Position numbers and translations under genes: made by a program. Below the pieces are notes generated by a model that saw only the letters and a program-made list of their open reading frames with translations, ran no database searches and was not told the DNA's origin. Shown here one piece after another: positions 27,495-34,908 of a stretch of 50,106 bases of DNA; the stretch's first letter is position 1; the number at the start of each line of letters is the position of its first letter. The DNA is from an uncultured Bacilli bacterium (GTDB lineage Bacteria; Bacillota_I; Bacilli_A; RF39; UBA660), in assembly GCA_944331955.1 (NCBI GenBank), contig CALVIY010000006.1, forward strand, positions 1-50,106. The letters run 5' to 3'.

Positions 27495-28064
27495 TCAATA
27501 ACTATAACTAAATTTTTTCTTCATATTCTTAATAACTCTACTAATTTGAGAAGTACTAACATCTAGAAGTTCTCCAATTTCATAATATTTAAAATCATTT
27601 AATCTAAGTTCTATAATCGCTGCATCTATAAAACTAACTTCATATAAATACTCATAGAGTTTTTTATCAATCTCAAAATCATCTAAAGCATCATAAGGAT
27701 CTATACTATTAGAATCTCTAACTTCATAATCTAATTCTTGATATTTTAAAAGTGGTTTATTTTTTAATCTAAGTATATCTCTATACATAAGATTAAATCT
27801 AGATGTTAAACAAATTAGTAAAAATGAATAAAATAAACTCTTCTTATTAGGATCAAAATACTTAATTGCATGATTAAAAGCAACTATTCCCTCTAGAAAA
27901 AAGTCATCTTGTGTAAAACCAGTACAATTATTATTCTTTAAGTATGTATAATACTCTAATGCTTTATTATAAATAATAGGTTTATATTTATTAAGCATAA
28001 TATCGTAAGCTACTTCATCATTATCATAAATTAAATCCAAAAGTTCATAATCATTATATTTCAT
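27495..28064 (-). CDS. sigH: SigH-like alternative sigma factor
   Basis: The 189-residue product is a small sigma-70 family protein with region 2 (LNKYKPIIYNKALEYYTYL to GIVAFNHAIKYFDPNKKSLFYSFLLICLTSRF) and region 4 (SFIDAAIIELRLNDFKYYEIGELLDVSTSQISRVIKNMKKKF). Its place directly after rlmB and mrnC/cysS matches Bacillus, where sigH follows cysS-mrnC-rlmB-yacP, so it is called SigH by synteny as well as similarity. SigH directs early stationary-phase and sporulation genes. It is about 30 residues shorter than Bacillus SigH. AGTAGGA precedes the ATG, and rlmB lies 5 bp upstream. yacP is missing. Confidence 0.82.
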   Translation of the reverse strand: MKYNDYELLDLIYDNDEVAYDIMLNKYKPIIYNKALEYYTYLKNNNCTGFTQDDFFLEGIVAFNHAIKYFDPNKKSLFYSFLLICLTSRFNLMYRDILRLKNKPLLKYQELDYEVRDSNSIDPYDALDDFEIDKKLYEYLYEVSFIDAAIIELRLNDFKYYEIGELLDVSTSQISRVIKNMKKKFSYSY

Positions 28065-28069
28065 AAATC

Positions 28070-28774
28070 CTACTTTCTACTTCGGACTACCTCATATATT
28101 AAAATACCTGCTGCAACAGATGCATTTAAGCTATCTATTTTAGGACTAATTGGAATAGTAACTAAAAAGTCACAATTCTCTTTAACTAATTTACTAATAC
28201 CCTTCTCTTCATTTCCAATAATAAGACATGTTTTACCATTATAATCTGCATCTCTATAGTCTTCCCCATTCATAACTGTACCATATATCCAAAAGCCATT
28301 ATCCTTAAGTGTTTTAATAGTATTATTAAGGTTAGTAACTAATACTATATCAATATCAAAAACTGCCCCAACACTAGTCTTAACAACAGTAGAATTAATA
28401 AGTACTTGTCTATCATTAGGAATAATAATAGCATTAAATCCTGCTGCTACTGCTGTTCTAATAATCGCTCCAAAGTTATGTGGATCAAGAATATGATCTA
28501 AGATAAGGATTTTATCATCTTCTCTATCTAGTATTTTATTTAAAGGAGTATATTGGTAGTCCTCCATATCGATGATTATACCTTGATGATTATCTCTGGT
28601 CAAATTATCAATTTCCGATTTTTGAGCAAATTTTATCTTACTTTTTGGAAATTCCCCTAGTAAATTTTGAATTTTTGAGTAATATTTCTCCTCAATTTTA
28701 AGTTTTCTAACTTTTTTCAAAAGTTTTTCATCTTTAAATATTCTTTCCGCTACATTTCTTCCATATACTAACAT
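28070..28774 (-). CDS. rlmB: 23S rRNA (guanosine-2'-O-)-methyltransferase
   Basis: RlmB belongs to the SPOUT family and methylates G2251 of 23S rRNA in the peptidyl transferase centre. The 234-residue protein has the N-terminal L30e-like domain (VYGRNVAERIF to HQGIIIDM), then the SPOUT motifs LILDHILDPHNFGAIIRTA, IIGNEEKGIS and IPISPKIDSLNASVAAGILIYE. The trefoil-knot C-terminal motif with SLNASVA is intact. GGAGG precedes the ATG, and it overlaps the mrnC end by 7 bp. It belongs to the mrnC-rlmB-sigH run. Confidence 0.95.
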   Translation of the reverse strand: MLVYGRNVAERIFKDEKLLKKVRKLKIEEKYYSKIQNLLGEFPKSKIKFAQKSEIDNLTRDNHQGIIIDMEDYQYTPLNKILDREDDKILILDHILDPHNFGAIIRTAVAAGFNAIIIPNDRQVLINSTVVKTSVGAVFDIDIVLVTNLNNTIKTLKDNGFWIYGTVMNGEDYRDADYNGKTCLIIGNEEKGISKLVKENCDFLVTIPISPKIDSLNASVAAGILIYEVVRSRK

Positions 28775-29148
28775 AAATCCTCCGTAATAAACTTCATAAT
28801 TTCATCTATTCTATCATCTTTATCACTAAGTTTCAAATAGCCAATTAAAGCTTCTATAGCAGTCGCTTTCTTATATTCTATCACACTACATCCTTTAGGA
28901 TTAGCATGACTCTTAGCATTTCTAGCTCGCCTTATAACATTAATCTCATCTTCATTAAAGAAGTTACTATCTAACATTTTATCTAAAAAATATGCTTGTC
29001 TTTTCGCACTAACATAATAAATAGATTCCTTCTGCAAATCATTAACTTTATTAATTTTTTTCTTGATTAAAAAATCTCTAATATACTCTTCATAAACTGC
29101 ATCACCTAAATAAGCAAGTACTAAAGAATTAACACATCTAATATCCAT
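28768..29148 (-). CDS. mrnC: Mini-ribonuclease III
   Basis: MrnC matures 23S rRNA ends by cutting double-stranded RNA; it is an RNase III catalytic domain without a dsRNA-binding domain. The 126-residue product has LVLAYLGDAVYEEYIRDFL (signature with catalytic carboxylates), VSAKRQAYFLDKML, RRARNAKSHANPKG, and KKATAIEALIGYLKL (second catalytic Glu). The start is ATG 29148 after AGGAG; a GTG two codons upstream is inside the spacer. It overlaps rlmB by 7 bp and is separated from the peptidase by a small hairpin. Confidence 0.94.
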   Translation of the reverse strand: MDIRCVNSLVLAYLGDAVYEEYIRDFLIKKKINKVNDLQKESIYYVSAKRQAYFLDKMLDSNFFNEDEINVIRRARNAKSHANPKGCSVIEYKKATAIEALIGYLKLSDKDDRIDEIMKFITEDLC

Positions 29149-29169
29149 AAACACTCTCCTAAAGAAAAA

Positions 29170-29183
29170 AGACTATAAAGTCT
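29170..29183 (-). terminator. Small intrinsic terminator after the YugP-like gene
   Basis: AGACT/AGTCT, a 5-bp stem with a 4-nt loop, followed by TTTTTTCTTT on the minus strand. It overlaps the stop of the peptidase gene. The short stem suggests partial termination. Confidence 0.55.
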
Positions 29184-29871
29184 AATCTCTATCATTACCC
29201 ATAACAATTAAAACTAGTCTTAGTAGTTCTAATAATGTTGAAATCAAAGATGCTACATAAGTCATAGCAGCAGCCATTAACATAGAACTAGCCATAGATT
29301 TCTCACTTTGATCAACTACTTTTAATTTATTAAGAAACATTTTACCACGTTTAGAAGCATTAAACTCTACAGGTAAAGTAATAAGTTGAAATAAAAGTAT
29401 TGCTACTAACAAGAATATACCAATCCAAGCAAGATTCATCGCTCCAAAGATAAGACCAATTAAAACAGCTAAATAACCAAACTTAGAACTAAAATTAACA
29501 ATAGGTACTAAGAAAGATCTAAATTTCAAAAAGAAATAGCCTTCTTTATCTTGAACAGCATGTCCACATTCATGAGCAGCCACACTAACACTTGCAATAG
29601 AGTCACCATTGTATATATCAGTAGAAAGTCTAACAACTTTACTTCTTGGATCATAATGGTCAGTTAAATATCCTCTAGTCTCTACAACATAAATATTATC
29701 TAGCCCATTATCTTTTAATATTTCTCTAGCAACTTCAGCTCCTGTCATACCACTTTTAACTTTAACTTTCTTATATTTACTATATCTTGTTCTTAAATAG
29801 ATATCTGCAACAAGAGTTATAAGAAAAGCAATTATAACAAGAGTATATCCAAAATACATATAATAAAACAT
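29182..29871 (-). CDS. YugP-type neutral zinc metallopeptidase, membrane-embedded
   Basis: The 229-residue product is a Zn_peptidase_2 (DUF2268/YugP) family member. The catalytic zinc motif is HECGH in VAAHECGHAVQDKEGY near residue 96, with the third ligand Glu in LPVEFNASKRG near 168. One membrane span is at the N-terminus (about 3-25), and two more at about 128-158 and the C-terminus (about 200-225). The TGAEVAREILKDNGL segment near residue 43 is typical of the family. GGAGG precedes the ATG. Function and substrate are unknown; it lies between cysS and mrnC, where Bacillus has no such gene. Confidence 0.88.
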   Translation of the reverse strand: MFYYMYFGYTLVIIAFLITLVADIYLRTRYSKYKKVKVKSGMTGAEVAREILKDNGLDNIYVVETRGYLTDHYDPRSKVVRLSTDIYNGDSIASVSVAAHECGHAVQDKEGYFFLKFRSFLVPIVNFSSKFGYLAVLIGLIFGAMNLAWIGIFLLVAILLFQLITLPVEFNASKRGKMFLNKLKVVDQSEKSMASSMLMAAAMTYVASLISTLLELLRLVLIVMGNDRD

Positions 29872-29881
29872 TTAAAACCTC

Positions 29882-31264
29882 CTATATCTTCTCAAAAGTA
29901 GTACCATCTCTACCATCTATTAATTTAATACCAATGCTCTCTAAATAGTCACGAATACTATCCGCTTCAGCATAATCTTTATTCTTCTTTGCTTCATTTC
30001 TTTTTTCAATTAAGATAGCTATCTCATCATCAATATCTATTATATCATTTTTTAATAAATCTAAACTTAAAACTTTATCAAATTCTAAAACTAAATGTTT
30101 TTTAGTCTTATCACTAGTATCAAGTTTCAACACTTCATAAAGAACCGTTAAAGCCATCGCTGTATTCATATCATCGGATAAGGCATCTTTAAATTTATCT
30201 AAATATGTCTTAACTATTTCCTCATCAAGTTCACCTTCATCTTTAAGTAAAGATACTCTATTCTTAAGCTTCTTATAAGCATTTTCCGCTTGTCCTAAAG
30301 CTTCATAAGTAAAAAGTAAAGGTTTACGATAATGAGACTCTAAACACATATAACGATAACTTAAAGGATTATAACCTTCTTTTTCTAAAGTACTAACAGT
30401 AAGTATATCTCCTTTAGATTTACTCATCTTACCACTTTTATCATTTAAATGTTCTCCATGTACCCAATAATTACACCATTTATGACCTAAATAAGCCTCA
30501 CTCTGAGCGATTTCGTTAGTATGATGTGGAAAGATATTATCAACACCACCACAATGAATATCAAGATGTTCTCCTAAGTTTTTAATAGCAATACATGAAC
30601 ACTCTATATGCCAACCAGGATAACCCACACCAAAAGGACTATCCCATTTTAACTCTTGAGAATCAAACTTAGACTTAGTAAACCATAAAACAAAGTCAGC
30701 TTGATTTTTCTTATTACTATCAAACTCCACACCTTCACGTACCCCCACTACCATATCATCAATCTTATGATTAGTTAGAATATAGTAATCACTAAGTTTA
30801 GATGTATCAAAATAAACATTACCACCTGCTTTATAAGCATAACCTTCATCAAGTAATTTTTCTATCATCTTAATATAAGAATCTATATTACTAGTAGCAG
30901 GACTAACAATACTAGGCCACTTAATATTAAGTTTCTCTGTATCTTTTTTAAACTCATCAGTGTAAAACTTAGCGATATCTAATACTGATTTATGTTCTCT
31001 TTTCGCACTTTTAAGCATTTTATCATCACCACTATCAGAATCACTTGACAAATGCCCAACATCAGTAATATTCATACAACGTTTAACATTATAACCTAAC
31101 ATATTTAAAGTTTTCTCTAACACATCTTCCATTATATAAGTCCTTAAATTACCTATATGAGCATAATGATAAACAGTAGGACCACAAGTATACATCTTAA
31201 CTTCATTTTCATTTATAGGTACAAATTCTTCTACACTTCTTGTAAGAGTATTATATAATTTCAT
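29882..31264 (-). CDS. cysS: Cysteinyl-tRNA synthetase
   Basis: CysRS charges tRNA-Cys in the cytoplasm. The 460-residue product has the zinc Cys and HIGH region (TCGPTVYHYAHIGNLRT near residue 27), the motif GWHIECSCIAIKNLGEHLDIHCGG with further zinc ligands, FPHHTNEIAQSEA, and KMSKSKGD near 267. The C-terminal DALR helical domain and the final anticodon-binding tail are normal in length. GAAAGAGGTG precedes the ATG. It is the first gene of the cysS-peptidase-mrnC-rlmB-sigH run, in Bacillus-like order. The upstream gene is separated by a terminator. Confidence 0.97.
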   Translation of the reverse strand: MKLYNTLTRSVEEFVPINENEVKMYTCGPTVYHYAHIGNLRTYIMEDVLEKTLNMLGYNVKRCMNITDVGHLSSDSDSGDDKMLKSAKREHKSVLDIAKFYTDEFKKDTEKLNIKWPSIVSPATSNIDSYIKMIEKLLDEGYAYKAGGNVYFDTSKLSDYYILTNHKIDDMVVGVREGVEFDSNKKNQADFVLWFTKSKFDSQELKWDSPFGVGYPGWHIECSCIAIKNLGEHLDIHCGGVDNIFPHHTNEIAQSEAYLGHKWCNYWVHGEHLNDKSGKMSKSKGDILTVSTLEKEGYNPLSYRYMCLESHYRKPLLFTYEALGQAENAYKKLKNRVSLLKDEGELDEEIVKTYLDKFKDALSDDMNTAMALTVLYEVLKLDTSDKTKKHLVLEFDKVLSLDLLKNDIIDIDDEIAILIEKRNEAKKNKDYAEADSIRDYLESIGIKLIDGRDGTTFEKI

Positions 31265-31319
31265 ACTATCACCTCTTTCTAATTGTATTTATTATATCAT
31301 TAAAAGATATAAAAGAAAA

Positions 31320-31344
31320 TAAGAGACTAGATAATAATCTCTTA
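31320..31344 (-). terminator. Intrinsic terminator after the 241-residue unknown gene
   Basis: TAAGAGA/TCTCTTA, a 7-bp stem with an 11-nt loop, followed on the minus strand by TTTTCTTTTATAT. Confidence 0.7.
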
Positions 31345-31362
31345 CTATATTATATGAATATT

Positions 31363-32088
31363 TTATAGATTTCTTTTCTTCTTTTGTAAAATGAATTTAT
31401 TTCTTTCTTCTATAATATCTAAATCACAATTAGTTCTAAAAGCTTTATCCATCATTAATTCAATAGACTTATTATTATCTGCATAATCTATTAAATCTAT
31501 ATGATAATCAGATAACATATCTCCATCAAATTTAACATTTAATAAATCATATATATCACTTTTTGTTAAAACACCTATTTTTTTATTAACACTAATCATA
31601 TCCTCTGTAGCATAATAAGACATTGTAATTGAACTTTTTAGTTTTGACAAATTATCTAAATATATATGAATACTACCAGAATGAATGTTCATTTTAACAA
31701 CTTGATTACTATTATCTCTATTCCTAAATATTGTAGATAACTCTATTCCATCACTAAAATTATCATCCAATATATTTTTAGCTATCTTACCAAACTTTTT
31801 ACTATCTATAATTGTTAAAACTTCATCAGAACAGTAAACTCCATTTTTCTTTTCTACATAAGATCCAAACAAAGTACTTGAAACTACTCTGTTAAAACTT
31901 TTATACTTCCATGTATAATCATAATTAATATTTCTCTTATTAAGTGAAAAGTGCAAATTATCATATCGACTATCAAGCATTGCATACTCTTTCAAAGATT
32001 CTAACTTTCTCTGAACTTTCTGATATTCTACCCTTAATCCAAATATAACATCACTTAATTGATAAAATTCTTTATTACCATAAACCAT
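31363..32088 (-). CDS. Unknown protein in the clpC-cysS accessory stretch
   Basis: The 241-residue product has no membrane span and no family I recognise. It opens with a helical segment (VYGNKEFYQLSDVIFGLRVEYQKVQRKLE) and then alternates short strands, with many Asp/Asn/Ser residues and a Lys-rich end (KKKRN). AAGGAGAT precedes the ATG, and a perfect TATAAT (32121-32126) lies 33 bp upstream. It has its own terminator and no close neighbour to hint at a role. It sits between cysS and the AlbA_2-type regulator, in a stretch that has no counterpart in the Bacillus order. Confidence 0.6.
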   Translation of the reverse strand: MVYGNKEFYQLSDVIFGLRVEYQKVQRKLESLKEYAMLDSRYDNLHFSLNKRNINYDYTWKYKSFNRVVSSTLFGSYVEKKNGVYCSDEVLTIIDSKKFGKIAKNILDDNFSDGIELSTIFRNRDNSNQVVKMNIHSGSIHIYLDNLSKLKSSITMSYYATEDMISVNKKIGVLTKSDIYDLLNVKFDGDMLSDYHIDLIDYADNNKSIELMMDKAFRTNCDLDIIEERNKFILQKKKRNL

Positions 32089-32120
32089 AATAAATATCTC
32101 CTTTGTTTTTATTTAACCAT

Positions 32121-32126
32121 ATTATA
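32121..32126 (-). promoter_or_regulatory. -10 element of the unknown gene at 31.4 kb
   Basis: TATAAT on the minus strand, 33 bp upstream of the start codon; no convincing -35 at 17 bp. Confidence 0.45.
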
Positions 32127-32165
32127 TCTTATAAATAGTGTTTTTTCTACAACATAATAAATTAA

Positions 32166-33464
32166 TTATTTTAATACACTCCAATAACCATTTTTATATG
32201 ATCCTTCACGTTTTAAATACCCCTTATCTTTTAACGAACGTATAATTTTATTAATATATACCCTACTATAATTAGTTAATTTCATTAGAGTTTCAATGTT
32301 ATAACTATTATTACTTTTAATCAATGATAAAATTTTAGTCTCTGCTTCATTTAAATCAGAATATTCATCTAAAGATGTAACATCACTTAATAATTCTTTA
32401 TTAAGTGGTATAGTTACAATAATAGTATGCTCACTTATATAAAAAGCATTTTTTCCATAATTTTTTACAATTAAAGGAATCCCATGACCAGTTTGATCGA
32501 TATAATCCAAATCACAAAAAATCTTTAAAAGTTTTTTGTTAATAGGTTTTGATACACCTGCAAAAAAGTCTTCCTTTGTTAATGAAGATGGTAGTCCTCC
32601 ATTAGAAACAATTTCAATTCTATCATCATAAATATAAACTGCAGGAGGAATTTCTTCAGACCATTTAGTATGAACACAAGCATTAAGCCATGCCTCTCTA
32701 AAAGAACTAAAATCAAAATATTTTTCTTCTATTCTTTGTATTCCACCAAGTTTTACTTTAGTTTCATTAATGCTTTCCATATATTCCAAAACATTATTAA
32801 CAGAGAGTAACAAACACTTACCGCCATAATCAGTCCTTTTTAACATAACTGATTTATCACATCCTGCAAATGTAACAACTTTAATAGATAAATCATTAGA
32901 ATCCGCTAATAACTCTGCCATTAAATTGTATTTATTATCATCTGTTTTTAACCCTAAATTATCTTCAAATTTATCATTATTTATTTTAATATCATTAGAT
33001 ATATATATAGCTTTAAGCATTTTAAATGTCAAATCTTGATTAGATGCAGCCCTCTTTACTATATAATCAGGTTCACCATCTTTATTTATTAATGCTTTAA
33101 GCATCTCTGGAGATAATTGTTTATCTTCATCAAATGACCTACTATAATATTTATCAAAAGCAGAATATGGGACATTATCTCCCTTAGCATATACTTTAAT
33201 AATTTTTTTATCTTCTATTAATTCTAATGATATATGAGGAATAATTTGAGGTTTTATTCCTTCAGAAATTTTTCTCGAAACATCTCTTAAAGTATTTTCA
33301 TTTAAATCTTTCTGACCAATAACATCACCATTATTTTTTACTCCAAAATACACTGTCCCTTCATTATGTTTATTAAGCATAGCAGATAATGATATAACAC
33401 CTTCAATAAGCTCACTTGTACTTTTTTTAAATTCTATTTTTTCAGACTCAATTCCTAAATTCAT
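32166..33464 (-). CDS. AlbA_2 / HATPase-type transcriptional regulator with winged helix
   Basis: The 432-residue product is an ATP-binding DNA regulator of the AlbA_2 (Schlafen-like) family. The N-terminus reads IESEKIEFKKSTSELIEGVISLSAMLNKHNEGTVYFGVKNNG, a typical AlbA_2 domain at about 4-120. A GHKL/HATPase_c_4 domain follows at about 290-380 (REAWLNACVHTKW, then GHGIPLIVKNYG). The C-terminal 60 residues form a winged helix (ILSLIKSNNSYNIETLMKLTNYSRVYINKIIRSLKDKGYL). ATG 33464 follows GGAGGAG; the 67-residue upstream extension reads tandem DNA repeats and is rejected. Members are commonly found in accessory or defence-linked regions. Ligand and targets are unknown. Confidence 0.82.
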   Translation of the reverse strand: MNLGIESEKIEFKKSTSELIEGVISLSAMLNKHNEGTVYFGVKNNGDVIGQKDLNENTLRDVSRKISEGIKPQIIPHISLELIEDKKIIKVYAKGDNVPYSAFDKYYSRSFDEDKQLSPEMLKALINKDGEPDYIVKRAASNQDLTFKMLKAIYISNDIKINNDKFEDNLGLKTDDNKYNLMAELLADSNDLSIKVVTFAGCDKSVMLKRTDYGGKCLLLSVNNVLEYMESINETKVKLGGIQRIEEKYFDFSSFREAWLNACVHTKWSEEIPPAVYIYDDRIEIVSNGGLPSSLTKEDFFAGVSKPINKKLLKIFCDLDYIDQTGHGIPLIVKNYGKNAFYISEHTIIVTIPLNKELLSDVTSLDEYSDLNEAETKILSLIKSNNSYNIETLMKLTNYSRVYINKIIRSLKDKGYLKREGSYKNGYWSVLK

Positions 33465-33483
33465 CTTTCTCTCCTCCAATTTA

Positions 33484-33531
33484 TTGTATAATTTAATATA
33501 TACTTTACTGTATACTTTATTATATACTTTA
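33484..33531. repeat. Four tandem 12-bp repeats upstream of the AlbA_2 regulator
   Basis: Four exactly contiguous 12-bp units end in TTTA: TTGTATAATTTA, ATATATACTTTA, CTGTATACTTTA and TTATATACTTTA (consensus NTRTATACTTTA; the first is most diverged). They lie 20 bp upstream of the regulator start codon and cover the expected promoter, so they may be operator sites for the winged-helix protein. Low complexity in an AT-rich genome is the alternative. Confidence 0.6.
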
Positions 33532-33593
33532 TCAACTCTTTGATTAAAATTTAAAAAATAATTATTAACAAAGTTAATACTAAACCAAATAAA

Positions 33594-33615
33594 CCTCAAG
33601 ACTCTAATCTTGAGG
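33594..33615 (-). terminator. Intrinsic terminator after the AAA_14-DUF4143 gene
   Basis: CCTCAAGA/TCTTGAGG, a perfect 8-bp stem with a 6-nt loop, followed by TTTATTTGG on the minus strand. The stop codon lies within the hairpin. Confidence 0.8.
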
Positions 33616-34837
33616 CTCACTATAATTAATAACATTAGAAATAGGAATAATATAATTATTTTCATCTAACTTAATCAAAGTATCATAAAAACAGATAATT
33701 CCCCCAGTTCCTATTTCTTTTTTAGTTTTTTCTAACTTACTAAAATTCTTAATCATTTCTTTTTTAGGAATAGCAGTCTTTTTTATTTCTAAGGGATACA
33801 ACTTATTATTCTTATAGAATATTAAATCAATTTCATTTTTCTCTTTATCACGATAATAATAAAGATTAGGAGTAATGCCTCTTGCATTATATGCTTTAAT
33901 TATTTCACTAACAATAAATGTTTCTAAATAATGTCCTGAACTAGAACCAAGCTGTAACTCTCTTGCACTAGTATATCCTGCTAGATAAGCAGCAAGTCCG
34001 GTATCCATAAATACAATTTTAGGTAAATGAGTTATTCTTTTAAGTTCACTATTCATATAAGGCTCAAGTAAATAAACGAGTCCAGATGTTACTAAAATAC
34101 TTAACCATCTAACAGCAGTAGGAACACTAATTAAAGCATCATTAGCAAGTGCCGTATAATTAAGTTGTTCTCCTGTTCTTGAAGCCACACTTACAATAAA
34201 TTTTCTAAAACTAAGTTCATTTCCTATCTCTGTCAATTCTTTAACATCACGAGAAATATAAGTGTCAAGATAACTATTAAAATAAATATCTCGTGACATA
34301 TCTTTTTCCATATAAAGTGTAGGCATTCCCCCCCTTAAATATTATCTCATATAATTTATTAACATCAATCTTAGGCATAGTTTTATACTCATTTAATTTA
34401 GCAGGGTCAAAAAATTCTTTCTTTTCATTTTTAACTATCTCAGAATACATAAAGCTATTTAAATTAATAATACCAACACGTCCTGCTAAAGACTCACTAA
34501 CATTTTTCATCAAATGAAATTGTTGTGAACCTGTTAACCAGTACATCCCATTTTTATTTTCTCTATCAACATTTATTTTTATATAAGAAAACAAATTAGG
34601 AGCATATTGCACTTCATCAATAAGTAAAGGAGCAGGATGTTCTTCTAAAAACAATTTAGGATCACTCTTTGCTTGCTCACGTAAAACTTCATCATCCAAA
34701 GTTATATATTCCATATTATCAGGTTTTAAACTAAGCAAAAGTGTTGTTTTACCAACTTGTCTAGGTCCAAAAACAAACAGTACTTTAAATGTCTTACTTA
34801 CATTTTCTACTATTTCTTTTACTTCTCTAGAGTACAT
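33604..34837 (-). pseudogene. AAA_14 ATPase / DUF4143 protein split by a +1 frameshift at a G7 run
   Basis: Two overlapping frames together make one AAA_14-DUF4143 protein of about 410 residues. The first (34837 to about 34335) has the P-loop FGPRQVGKTTLL, the Walker B LLIDEVQY, and LTGSQQF. The second (34326 to 33604) gives the DUF4143 half (SRDIYFNSYLDTYISRDVKEL, then NEIDLIFYKNNKLYPLEIKK, a PD-(D/E)XK-like tail). They meet at seven C on the plus strand (34328-34334, G7 in the gene). With six G the frame restores IIFKGGMPTLY, the family's usual GGxP motif. The gene lies between the regulator and clpC. The family is common in mobile or phase-variable settings; its role is unclear. Confidence 0.85.
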
Positions 34838-34908
34838 ATAAATCACTTCCTCTTACATTAATGATACAGCAGAATGTAAAGAAAGCCAATATTTATATAT
34901 TAAATTAG

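Noticed and set aside
33484-33531. Plasmid-type replication iterons.
   Set aside because: Four short AT-rich repeats upstream of a regulator in a housekeeping region, with no Rep gene or DnaA boxes.
32166-33665. An N-terminal membrane domain on the AlbA_2 regulator.
   Set aside because: The extension is translated tandem repeats and promoter DNA; GGAGGAG and the ATG at 33464 give the family N-terminus.
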